Source: Monodelphis domestica
Lineage: Eukaryota > Chordata > Mammalia > Didelphimorphia > Didelphidae
Direction of reading: 5' to 3'
Length of the DNA stretch: 64,000 nt
Assembly: GCF_027887165.1 (NCBI RefSeq)
Contig: NC_077228.1
Span: forward strand, 429,589,957-429,653,956
Part shown: positions 11,600 through 23,824 of the stretch, in pieces
How the letters are laid out: each line of letters starts with the position of its first letter
Numbering within the stretch: the first letter of the stretch is position 1
Notes under the pieces: generated by a model
What the model was told of the DNA's origin: nothing
The model's input: only the letters and a program-made list of their open reading frames with translations
Databases searched by the model: none
Position numbers and translations under genes: made by a program

Positions 11600-12690
11600 A
11601 AAGAAGAGTAGGGAGGCAAATTTTCTCATTTCTTCATTCAGGCAAAGGTTGGTCGTTAAATTGATATACAATTTTGTTTATTTCCTTCTATTTATTTTGT
11701 TGTAGTCATTGTATATAATGTTTTTTCAGTTATGATTACTTTGCACCAGTTCATATAAATGTTTCTGTTCTTCCGTTAATTCTTCATATTTGCCATTTTT
11801 TGACACAGAAATATTCAGCCACATACCACAGCTTTTTAGCCATTCCCTAATTGATGGATACTTTCCTTGTTTTCAAATCTTTAAAAACACAAAGCATGTT
11901 GCTTACAAATATTTGGATATATAAGTCAGACCTTTCTGTTTCTGAGCTTTTGGGTGTATATGACAAGCAATGAGATTATGGTATCAATGGAGTATGAACA
12001 TTTTTATTACCTTTTTAGTATAATTCCCAATTGATTTTCAGAATTGAAGGACCAAGTTACAGCTCCACAAATAGGATATAGCATGGCTGTTTTTTTTCCG
12101 TCTTTGACAATTTGAGTGTGTGGTAAGGTAAAACATCAGAGTTGTTCTGTGTTGCATTCCTTTTATTATTAGTGATTTGAAGGCATTTATATATATGTAT
12201 TCATGCAATTGTTAATTGTTTATGATTCTTTTTTGGAGAACCATTTTCAAATTGTTTTGGTTGTTGTGATTAATGCTTAATGCAAATTTGAATAATATGA
12301 AATTTGATTTAGTATGAATAACAAAATGATACCAGATCTCATTTAAGGCTAAATTTGATAAATATGACATATGTGAGTTAGTCTGTTCAACTGACTTATT
12401 TTTTATATTTTTTAACTTGTGCCAAATAGTTTTGATGATAACTGCTTTATAATATAATTTCAGGTCTAATATTGCTAATCTCCCTTAATTCCTGCATTTT
12501 TTCATTATTTCTCCTGAGATTCTTGATCCTTTGTTCTCTAAATGAATTTTGTGATACTTTATTTAGTTATACTCTTGGTATTTTGGTTCATAGAGCAATA
12601 AGTCTATAAATTAATTTTGTAAATATTTTTATTATACTGGCATGGCTCAATCATGGACAGTAAACAGCCCCTCAATCTCTAATTATTCAT
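11600..12690 (-). mobile_element. Old L1 ORF2/3' part, antisense
   Basis: AGCCATTCCCTAATTGATGG, the preceding TACCACAGCTTTT, and further on CCAAATAGTTTTGATGATAACTGC..AATATAATTTCAGGTCTAAT are reverse-complement L1 ORF2 segments in the right order (C-terminus first). It is strongly diverged. Confidence 0.65.
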
Positions 12691-12764
12691 GTTTTTTTAG
12701 TCTTTAGAGAGTTTTATAATATTATTTTCATGTCCAATCTATTTGAAATGAATATTCATCAAAA

Positions 12765-13275
12765 CTGGCATATGGCCCCTATGAATACTATAGCTTCTTG
12801 GAGTCACAACTGAAAGTTGGGTGAGAAGTGGACACTAAAGGTGTATCAGCAGAAAAAGAAATCTGCAAGCTCAGGTCAGAGGCACTTAGTTCTTCCTACA
12901 TATTCCATAAACACAGTCCCTACCAATGACTAAGGGTAACTGACAGGCTTCTAACCTGTCAGTGACTTACGAGGTTGTCTGTCCTAAATATGTGATGTCT
13001 TCTTCCCATGGAATGGGAAGATGATAATTTGTTCTAATGGCTATGAAGGTGGATATGCTATGGATCATAAGGTCATCCACTGCATACTGGGCTATCACCA
13101 GTCATCCTAACTTTTTGTCTTGTTCCTGGACTTTGATGATTCTGAAAGACAGAGTGAAGTTGTTGACTTTGGGCTACCCTACCTTACTTAAATACAACTC
13201 ATGCACAAGTCAAGACATCATCCTCAGATGTTATTGATTCTTTCTGAAATAATAAAGAGTGAAAAACATAAAAAA
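12765..13275 (+). repeat. Marsupial interspersed repeat (unnamed), ending AACAT(A)n
   Basis: GGATCATAAGGTCATCCACTGC, CACCAGTCATCCTAAC, GGACTTTGATGATTCTG and AAGTCAAGACATCATCC also occur, diverged, at 26640-26780. There the text reads GTCAAGACATCACCCTGTGATGTCATTGG. A related piece may be at 34690-34840. The 66-codon open frame in it is incidental. Confidence 0.5.
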
Positions 13276-13439
13276 TGACCATAAATCCTTATCAAATTAT
13301 ATTCTTCCAGAATATGAACTGGGTACCACCATTAGAAAATTTAAATGTAGGGTAGCCCAATTTCTAAGGCACTTGGTTTATAATCTTCAAATGGAAAATC
13401 TGTGCTAGAAGGAACTACTCAATGGATATCTACAGAATT

Positions 13440-13640
13440 TTCTTCAGCAACAATAACAATAGCAAGCATTTATGTATAGCATTTAAGGTTTGCAAAGTGC
13501 TTTACAAATATTTCATTTTGTCTTCACCACAACTCTATGAGGCATGTGATATTATTAATACCCATCTTACAGATGATAAAAACAGGGTTTAGATGTGTTA
13601 AGTGATATACCCATGGTTACTCAGCTAGTGTATGGGGTGC
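13440..13640 (-). repeat. MIR/THER-type core SINE
   Basis: AGCATTTATGTATAGCATTT..TTTGCAAAGTGCTTTACAAATA..CACAACTCTATGAGG..TTACAGATGATAAAAAC..GTTACTCAGCTAGTG follows the family order in reverse. Confidence 0.7.
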
Positions 13641-14119
13641 TCAGGGAGGAGTAGTATCTCAATTGTTGAGAAGGTCTGCCTTATTTATCCTCTATTACTT
13701 TCCTACATATCTCTAGAATCAGTCCTTTCTTTGTTTATTCTGTATTGCACTATAAAATTAATATTGTAATAAGGGACTATTTTGATTGGTAATTGATATC
13801 TAACACATCAGGCTGTTAAATACTTTCTTCTTCCCTTCCTCCATTTTCCTCCCCTCCCCCTTCCTTCTTCTTCTCTCTTCTTCGTCTAAATTAACTCAGG
13901 GTGAATTTATGATGTCTCAAATGAAATACTCTTTCTCTTCTTTATCTTAAATAAAGGGTTTATTTGGGGAAGACAGGAAAGGATAAGAAATGGAGGTAAG
14001 AGGGTTGGAGATTTCCCTAATATTACAATGAGTCTTATGTTGGAGGATGGTGAAATATAGTTCAATTGAGATAATTGGCTTATAGGTCTGGAAGTTCAGT
14101 CACTACCACAACTGATCGA

Positions 14120-14122
<3 letters not shown>

Positions 14123-14202
<80 letters not shown>
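14123..14202. repeat. (GA)n microsatellite, about 80 bp
   Basis: Uninterrupted GA dinucleotides, about 40 copies. Confidence 0.98.
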
Positions 14203-14205
<3 letters not shown>

Positions 14206-14782
14206 GCTGGACTTTTGTCCTTCTTTCTTCTGTCTTCAAAGTTGAAGACAAACTCTCCTTTCTGTCTTCAAGGTTAAAGACATAACCCTTCAGTTGGTTC
14301 CTTCCTCCAACTGCTTCTCCTGGTCACATTCCAAAAAGAATATTCTCATGTCTCAGCTTTTCCTGTCTTTTTGCATGCTTTCCCAATTTCTCTATTTCCA
14401 CATTTGCACCATAAAACCAATATGCTATCAAATCATCTCTCCCCCACCATTATATTTTTTGAAAAAGCATGATAAAGAGCGAAGATCATAATTTTCAATA
14501 ATTCAAGGAATGGGGAGATATTTTTTGTACTTACAAAAAAGGTACAAAACAATAGTGAACAGAATTGCATCTGCTTCTCTGCCCTGTTTCCTGTTACCTA
14601 TACTACTTTTGGAATTCTTTGGAATTCTCCATTAGGCCTTCCCTTTCCGGGAAACTTATCACTGGGAAATCTTCATTATTCTGCAAGATTGAATCTGCCT
14701 GATACTTACATCTCATTAGTACCTTCTGTCCTTCTGATTGGAACCTTTTACTAGGGAGCAGGGCCATGGACTCCAGGGACTC

Positions 14783-14786
<4 letters not shown>

Positions 14787-14813
<27 letters not shown>

Positions 14814-15809
14814 TTTGAATGAATTTATTTAGTCAATTTAGAACATTATTCCTTGGTTACAATGATCACATTATTTCCCTCCCTCCGCTCCACCCACCCT
14901 TCCTGCAGCCTACTGGCAATTTCATTGGGTATTACTTGTGTCCTTGATCAGAACCTATTTCCATGTTGTTGATGTTTGCACTAGGATGATCATTTAGAGT
15001 TTACATCCCTGGTCATATCCCTCTTGACCCATGTATTCAAGCAGTTGTTTTTCTTCTGTGTTTCTACTCCCACAGTTTTTCCTCTGAATGTGGATAGTGG
15101 TTTTTCTCGTAGATTCCTCCAAGTTGTTCAGGATCACTGCATTGCCACTAATGGAGAAGCGCATTACATTCAATTGTACCACAGTGTATCAGTCTCTGTA
15201 TATAATGTTCTCTTGGTTCTGCTCCTCTCACTCTGCATCAATTCCTGGAGGTTGTTCCTATGGAATTCCTCCACTTTATTATTCCTTTGAGCACAATAGT
15301 ACTCCATCACCAACATATACCACAATTTGTTCAGCCATTCCCCAATTGAAGGGCAGCCCCTCATTTTCCAATTTTTGCCACTACAAAGAGAGCAGCTATG
15401 AATATTCTTGTACAAGTCTTTCTGTCATGTTAGCCAATCTGCTAGGTGTCAGGTAGAATCTCAGAGTTTTGATTTTCATTTCTTTGATTATAAGAGATTT
15501 AGAACACTTTTTCATGTGCTTATTAATAGTTTTGATTTCTTTAACTGAAAATTGCCTATTCATGTCACCTGCCCATTTATTAATTGGAGAATGGCTTGAT
15601 TTTTTGTACAATTGGCTTAGTTCTTTATAAATTTGAGTAATTAGATCTTTGTCAGAGGTTTTTGTTATGAAGATTGTTTCCCAATTGGTTGCTTCCCTTC
15701 TAATTTTGGATGCATTAGTTTTGTTTGTACAAAACCTTTTTAATTTGATATAATCAAAATTATTGATTTTACATTTTGTGATTTTTTTCCCTAGCTCTTG
15801 CTTGGTTTA
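14787..15809 (-). mobile_element. 5'-truncated L1, antisense, with target duplication
   Basis: The reverse complement reads through the L1 ORF2 C-terminus (frames such as INKWAGDMNRQFSVKEIK and EYYCAQRNNKVEEFH) into the 3' UTR and an (AAAT)n tail, which appears as (ATTT)n at 14787-14814. CAGGGACTCTATT at 14774-14786 and CAGGGGCTCTATT at 15810-15822 form a 13-bp duplication with one mismatch. ORF2 is interrupted, so the copy is dead. Confidence 0.9.
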
Positions 15810-15924
15810 CAGGGGCTCTATTCAAAAGAGGAGACTCGACATAGTTTTTCCTCCCCATTTTTTACCAGCTACACAGCTTTTAGACTTCTTTGGAACTCTC
15901 CATCATAAGGCTTCTATTTGCTGT

Positions 15925-16060
15925 CTTCTCCCATTAGATTGTAAGCTCCCTGAAGGCTGGCACATAGTAGGCATTTACTAAATGTTTATTAACTAATTGA
16001 TTTGCATACCATAAGAATTTAATAAATATTTGCTGAATTGATCTGATTTTTGTGGAATTC
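15925..16060 (+). repeat. L2 3' end
   Basis: TTAGATTGTAAGCTCCCTGA, GGCACATAGTAGGCATTTAC and TAAATGTTTATTAACTAATTG match the conserved L2 3' tail. Confidence 0.75.
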
Positions 16061-16787
16061 CTATCTTTTATGTATGAAGATGACCAAAGTGTTTACTAAA
16101 CAGTTCTCAAGGACCTGGCACTGCCAAATGTTTAGAATTCAAAGGGAGGCAAAATGAGATGATTTTTGCCCTCAAGGAGCTCATAGGCATCTTATATTAT
16201 TAAACACTATGTACACAGAATCGGGAAAAGAAAGAAGGTATGAAGATCATTTCTTCAAGCATAGTGACTTAGCTAATATAATTGTTAAAATTTCTCGCCT
16301 CTCTCCATAAATTGAGAAAGGGAGTGGCCTCACGCATACTGTCTTCGTGCGTTGACGCCTGATTTTGGCGGGTAGGGGTTTGGCTGGTTGGTGATGGGGG
16401 AAGGAAGGGGTGTGTTGATGGAAGGAGGAGCGGGATTGATGCCACCTAAAGCAATTTTAGAAAAATCTATCTCAAACCAGAAACCTTCTTAGAGCGGTCA
16501 TTTACCATTTGCACATCCTGGTCGGCGTCATCCCCTTTGGAGGGCAGAGCGGCTTAGCCTGAGAAGCTTCGCGCTAGCGGAATAAGTGGGTGCCCTACCT
16601 GAAAAGTGCCTCGGGAGGAGCTGATGAGATAGTGGGGGCAGCTGAGGGATCGTCGCTGGGGAATTTGAGTTTGTTTCTTTGTAGCGCAAGGGAAAAAGCA
16701 AGCAGGGCGCCTTAGCGCAAATCGCAGTGATAGCCACTCACCTTACTAGGTATAAGCCCCATTGCATACACCTCTAGCAGGCGAACA

Positions 16788-16880
16788 CAGGCGCACACGT
16801 GAGCCCTACACTTACACGCACACGCGCACACACACGCACATATACACACACGTGAGTCCCACACTTACGCACGCGCGCCC
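16788..16880. repeat. CA-rich stretch with a duplicated CACGTG-containing unit
   Basis: A CpG-containing (CA)n-like stretch carries two imperfect copies, 53 bp apart, of a unit reading CACACGTGAGYCC-YACACTTAC. Each copy has a palindromic CACGTG. It lies about 500-600 bp upstream of the PPP1R14C start codon. It could be a binding-site pair or only a product of slippage in a dinucleotide repeat. Confidence 0.7.
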
Positions 16881-17392
16881 TCCCTCCACTCTCAAACCTC
16901 CCCTCGCGCATCCCCAGGCCCTTGGCCTTCCTCCCCAACTCTGGCCTCTGGAGCGCGCTCCTTCCACATCCCGGGGCTCTAGAGCTGAGGGCTGCTGGGT
17001 GGAGAGGGTCCTGGGCAGCTTCTTTAAGGCTCTGGTCCCCGCCTCCTTTTTGCCTCCCTCCCTCCTTTTCCTTCTCCTCCTCCTCTTCTCTAACTTCCCA
17101 GACAAGCCGGCAGGGTGTGCGTCTAGAGAGCAGAGCCGAGCAGGTGCCAGAAGCTAGACCTTCGCTTGCCTCTGCTCCGCCTGAGCGGTTGCTCAACGCC
17201 GGCTCAGTAGCCAGCCCGGCTGGGAGGAGGACTGGGGCAGCTGCCTACCTCCCTTATCTGTGCCCCCGCCCCCTTCTCCCCAGGGTCAGAGCCAAACGGG
17301 AGCTGCTTCCCATCTTCTCGGGATTAAAGCCGGAGCTCGCACTCCCGCCTGCCCGCTCGCTCTCGGCAGCCAGAGCGCTGCAGGCTGGGACC

Positions 17393-17719
17393 ATGTCTGT
17401 GGCTACCGGCAGCAGCGAGCCGGCCAGTGGCGCAGGGGGCGGGGGCAGTCGGGTTTTTTTCCAGAGCCCCCGGGCTGGCTCAGGCGGCGGGTCAGGCTCC
17501 AGCTCCAGCGCTGGTTCGGGCTGCAGCACCGGATCTGGTTCCTCCCGGGAAGATTCTGCTCCGACAGTTGTGCCTGCTGTGGCCGGGCAGGTTCAGCAGC
17601 AGCAGCGGCGCCATCAGCAGGGGAAAGTGACCGTGAAATACGATCGGAAGGAGCTGCGGAAAAGGCTAGTGTTGGAGGAGTGGATCGTGGAACAGCTGGG
17701 GCAGCTGTACGGTTGTGAG
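17393..17719 (+). CDS. PPP1R14C: PPP1R14C exon 1, PP1 inhibitor KEPI (N-terminal part)
   Basis: The reading frame from 17393 gives 109 residues that match, from memory, the N-terminus of mammalian PPP1R14C. They start MSVATGSSE, continue with RVFFQSPR at residues 20-27, a Ser/Gly-rich linker (about 28-51), SREDSAP at 51-57, a Gln-rich run (66-76), and then the family core KVTVKYDRKELRKRL (78-92) and WIVEQLGQLYGCE (97-109). In this family PKC phosphorylates the Thr of the VTVKYDR motif (Thr80 here), which turns the protein into a strong cytosolic inhibitor of the PP1 catalytic subunit. The ATG has an A at -3, and the frame stays open upstream only because of GC richness. Homology to YGCEEEE favours an exon end after GAG at 17719 (donor gtaccc, weak). 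A competing donor, gtgagg, starts at 17715. The remaining exons, encoding the C-terminal helices, lie beyond the window. Confidence 0.93.
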
Positions 17720-17929
17720 GTACCCTATCTGCCCCCGAGGTGGGGTGGCGGTGGTGAGGGGCGAGAGAGCTCTAGGGCAAGGAAGGCAGAAGGAGACTCT
17801 TCCCTCTGTCTTGTCTCCCCCACCTCCCAGCTTCATATGCAATAATAGAAAGACTTTTTAGGGGGGCAAACCATATAACCAACTCTACTCTGCCTGCCCC
17901 CTCCCCCCAACCCCCAATTCAGCAGGGTG

Positions 17930-18115
17930 GAAAAATACTAATTCAGGAATCAGATCAGGGGTTCATTCACATCTTGTCTCTGACACTGCTACCTGTGGGA
18001 CCTTTGGCAAGAAGCGTTACATCCTTCGGCCTCAGTTTCCTTGTCTGTAGAATGAGAGAGTCAGGTTAGCTGGCTGCTAGGTCTCTTCCAGCTCTAGAGC
18101 TGTGATATTGTGATC
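17930..18115 (+). repeat. MIR SINE just inside intron 1
   Basis: CCTCAGTTTCCTTGTCTGTAG, AATGAGAGAGTCAGGTTAGC and GGTCTCTTCCAGCTCTAGAG match the MIR 3' half in order. Confidence 0.8.
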
Positions 18116-18486
18116 CATTTATGGTGACTATAAGAACGAATACTGTTAAGGTGCGTTTCTTTTCCCTTGTAACAGCTTCAGTTTGGGGCCAGAGCTACAG
18201 AGAGGGATGTCACTCTCTTGGTTCCCAATTTAACTACTGTATGAAATCTGAGCTGGCTACAGAACCGCCTAAATTTGCCGTGGTGAATGAGTACAGTAAT
18301 AGGCATGGACTCAGTCCGGCTGTTATATGGAGAGGGATCTATTAGGGGCACCTCCCTGGCTCTCTTCTGTAGCTGCAGTATGAAATCCAGGAGCTATAAG
18401 GAATCTATGCTTCATGAATTAGTGGTTAGGAAAATGACAGTTGATGATGGAGCAGTTAAATGATAAAGATGTACCTTTTATTTGAG

Positions 18487-20660
<2,174 letters not shown>

Positions 20661-20669
20661 CTAGTAGCA

Positions 20670-20825
20670 CCTTGTAATTTTATGGAAGAGGAAACTGAGG
20701 CCCACAGAGGGTAAGTAAGTTGTCCAAGGTCACATAGGACACATTGGTAAGTGGTAGAGGTGACATTTGAATCCAGGTCCTCTAACTCCAGTGTTCTTTC
20801 TACTGTATCATATACTGCATCTCTT
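20670..20825 (-). repeat. MIR-type SINE
   Basis: GAAGAGGAAACTGAGGCCCA, TTGTCCAAGGTCACATAGG and TGAATCCAGGTCCTCTAAC match reversed MIR. Confidence 0.75.
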
Positions 20826-21382
20826 AACTCCCTCATCTATAAATTAAGGGGACAATAATTGGACAATATTTCTGTGGACATCTTTAGCTCTAATATTACA
20901 TGATATATTTAAAATTGAAGATGATTAAAGATATTTATATGTAAATATATAGGAAATATATAAAAATATAGGAATTTAGGTTCATCTCCAGAGAAAGAAC
21001 AGATAAAAAAGAAATAAGTAAGATATCACTTTATATAAACATGTCTTTTTGTCAAATGATGCCTTCTCCAATGGTGGGGAGAGGAGAGAAGGAGGAAGAG
21101 AGTTAGTTAACTGGGTATTTTAATGTAATAAATAAACAATTAAAAAAAATCTTGTTTGCAAAAAGTAAACAGCAAAGTTTGGAACTGGGTAGCAAGCCAA
21201 AGGGTTTAGATTATCTACTGAATTGGAGGTAAATTATGGGGAATCCACACTAATTCTATGAAAACTCATAGTGGGCTTGAGCCTTTTAATAGTCACCATT
21301 ACTTGTCCATACTTGTCTAAAAAAGGAAACACTGTTACTTCTCTCTCTTTCTCTCACTCTTTCAGTCTCCTTTCTTCTTTCC

Positions 21383-21680
21383 CTCCTTCCTTCCTTCCTT
21401 CCTTCCTTCCTTCCTTCCTTCCTTCCTTCCTTCCTTCCTTCCTTCCTTCCTTCCTTCCTTCCTTCCTTCCTTCCTTCCTTCCTTCCTTCCTTCTTTCCTT
21501 CCTTCCTTCCTTCCTTCCTTCCTTCCTTCCTTCCTTCCTTCCTTCCTTCCTTCCTTCCTTCCTTCCTTCCTTCCTTCCTTCCTTCCTTCCTTCCTTCCTT
21601 CCTTCCTTCCTTCCTTCCTTCCTTCCTTCCTTCCTTCCTTCCTTCCTTCCTTCCTTCCTTCCTTCCTTCCTTCCTTCCTT
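21383..21680. repeat. (TTCC)n tetranucleotide array, about 300 bp
   Basis: About 74 copies of TTCC/CCTT with a single interruption near 21493. It generates long false open frames on both strands (SFLP and KEGR repeats). Confidence 0.98.
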
Positions 21681-21854
21681 TTCTCTTTCTTCATAGGAAA
21701 TTTCAAATCTCTTTTAATACATTTCTCATCCTAAATTCGAAAAGAGTGAAAAAGAGGGACTCTTCAAGAATATAATTTTGGCTGCAATTTTAGCTATAGA
21801 AGTCTAGAAATATCTCTTTAGGTGTCTAGTTGATCACATAGTAAGCTTATTTTG

Positions 21855-21858
<4 letters not shown>

Positions 21859-21905
<47 letters not shown>
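21859..21905. repeat. (TG)n microsatellite
   Basis: About 23 uninterrupted TG copies, followed by a G run. Confidence 0.97.
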
Positions 21906-21907
<2 letters not shown>

Positions 21908-21934
21908 GGGGGTGGCTAACTCCTCCATTAGAAT

Positions 21935-22050
21935 ATAAACACCTTGAGTATATAGTTTCATTCTTTATGCTTGTATTCTTCCCAGCTCCCAGCAGTGTTT
22001 AGCCTTTAGTAAGTGCTTAATAAATATTTTTGATTGATTTATTACTTTAC
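21935..22050 (+). repeat. L2 3' end
   Basis: AATATAAACACCTTGAGTATA, AGCAGTGTTTAGCCTTTAGT and GTGCTTAATAAATATTTTTG, followed by a TTGATT-type end, match the L2 tail. Confidence 0.75.
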
Positions 22051-22837
22051 CATTTATGTTTCATCAGAGGAAAACTTGTGTTAATTTCCTTTGTGAATCT
22101 GCATCAGAAAGTCTTTTGATAATATTCTTAGGCTTAAAACACTATATATTTAAAGATGGATGTTTTGAGTATGTTTTTATATCTCTTTCTAACTAGTTTA
22201 AGAGCACTTAGGATTTTACTTTATATCCTGTTTTACTAGGGTTACATAATGATGCCAGTGACTTATGAGTGAGGTCATATGCATTTACCAATCTCATCTA
22301 GTATCAAGGTAATTAATATCTATCTTTGCTACCACAGTGCAAGTTTTCACAATCTTATCAAGGGCTATATTTTGAAATTAAACCAGTTTTTAATAACTTG
22401 GAATTATTAAAAAATACCAAGAAAGGTCTCTTCATAAGTAGACTGTTGCTAATTCCACAAAGCAACATCTAGCACTGGTTAGCCTTGGATTATCTAGCTC
22501 CTTGATTTTTCTCCTTTTTGCCATCTTCCTATCTTTTTGTCCTTTTCTTACACATTAGCATTGTCTCCACAAGGGAAAAAATGTTTTTATCTATCTCCTG
22601 GCAGTTCCTACTTACACTTCCAACCTAGTCATTGCAAAATACTGAATTTTTAAAAAAAGACTTTTTTATTGATAGATTTTGTTTTTAAATTATCTAAATT
22701 TCCCCTCTGTTTTCCTTATAACACAGGAATTAATCTAAGATCTAGGCTATATAACAAAGAAATTTTCAGTATACCAATCTGATAAAACTTTGAAGATGGA
22801 TTGGATCACCAAGGGTGGCTGGCTGCTGTTATTAGTA

Positions 22838-23822
22838 CAGACATAATGCAGAGGTATTGTGAGTTCAGTTCCAGACAATTGAAACAAAGCGATTATGGTA
22901 ATAAAGCGAGTTACATGAATTTTTTGGTTTTCTAGTACATATAAAAGTTATATTTATGCTATACTGTAGTCTACTAGGTGTATAATAGTATTATATCTAT
23001 AATAAACATATATTATTTGAAAAATATTTTATTGTTAAAATGCTAATTATCATCTGATAATTCAGTGAGTCAATCTTTTTGAAGGTAGAGGGTCTTAGCT
23101 TGATGTTGATGGCTACTGAATGATCAGGGTTTGAGGTAGCTGTAGCAATTTCTCAAGACATGTTAACAATGAAGTTTTCCATATTGCTTGACTCTTCCTT
23201 TCTCTTAAATATTTAGAAGCCATTTTGAGTTATTAATTGGCCTATTTCAGTATTGCTGTGTCTCCAGAAGGAGAGAGGCAAGAACAGCAGGTTAGTGGAA
23301 CATTTAAAAACAAACTATTTATTAAATTCATGGCCTTATATGGGTTTAGTTTGTTGTGATCCCAAACAGCAAAAATTGTAACATCAAAGATCACTAATCA
23401 CAGGTCACCATAACAGATATAATAATAATGAGAAAGTTTAAAATATTTTGAGAATTACCAAAATGTGATACAGAGATACAGTATGAATACATGCTGTTCA
23501 AAAAATTACACTGATAGACTTGTTTGCTTGGCAACAGGGTTCTCACAAACTGTTTTTTAAAAAAACTTTTAGCTTCCATCTTGGGATCAGTATTGTATAT
23601 TGATTCCAAGGCATAAGAACAGTAAGGGTTGACAATGAGGTTAAGTGGCTTGCCCAGGGTCACACAACTAGGAAGTGTCTGAGATTATATTTGAACTCAG
23701 GACCTCCCTTCTCTATGTCTAGCTCTCAATCCACTGAGCTACCTAGCTGCTCCCACAAACCTTCAAAAATTCAATATCTGCAAAGCATGTAAAGTGGAAC
23801 CCAATAAAATAAGATATGATTG
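22838..23822 (+). mobile_element. Tigger1-like (pogo/Tc1-mariner) non-autonomous DNA transposon
   Basis: GGTATTGTGAGTTCAGTTCC, AATAAAGCGAGTTACATGAA, TTTTTTGGTTTTCTAGTACA, GGGTCTTAGCTTGATGTTGA, GATATAATAATAATGAGAAA and the terminal CAATAAAATAAGATATGATTG follow the Tigger1 consensus from end to end as I recall it. TA dinucleotides sit at both ends (22836-22837 and 23823-23824), as expected for TA-targeting transposons. Without the nested SINE it is about 780 bp. That is far shorter than the roughly 2.4-kb autonomous element, so the transposase is internally deleted and it would have depended on transposase made elsewhere. Confidence 0.85.
23551..23750 (-). mobile_element. tRNA-derived SINE inserted in the Tigger1-like element
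   Basis: Reversed SINE text: TTGCCCAGGGTCACACAACT, TTTGAACTCAGGACCTCC, CAATCCACTGAGCTACCTAG. TCTCACAAAC at 23541-23550 and TCCCACAAAC at 23751-23760 look like its target duplication. It is therefore younger than the transposon. Confidence 0.9.
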
Positions 23823-23824
23823 TA

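Larger units (their letters stand above)
16321..17760 (+). promoter_or_regulatory. PPP1R14C: CpG island with the PPP1R14C promoter and 5' UTR
   Basis: This is the only long GC-rich, CpG-dense stretch in the window. It starts abruptly at about 16321 and fades after exon 1. It contains an E2F-like TTTGGCGGG (16364-16372), a GC box CCCCCGCCCCC near 17264-17274, and two CACGTG E-boxes (16796-16801 and 16849-16854). I see no convincing TATA box, so dispersed initiation is expected. The transcription start cannot be placed from sequence alone. The role as promoter is inferred from position and composition. Confidence 0.8.

Noticed and set aside
16922-17392. In-frame open extension of more than 150 codons upstream of the PPP1R14C ATG
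   Set aside because: It has no suitable ATG start, the composition is GC-rich, and the known protein begins MSVATGSSE at 17393. It is 5' UTR and promoter DNA that happens to be open.
17254-17718. Alternative-frame open readings over exon 1 on both strands
   Set aside because: These are shadows of the GC-rich exon in other frames and do not resemble any family.
21271-21706. Long open frames of SFLP and KEGR repeats
   Set aside because: They are translations of the (TTCC)n array.
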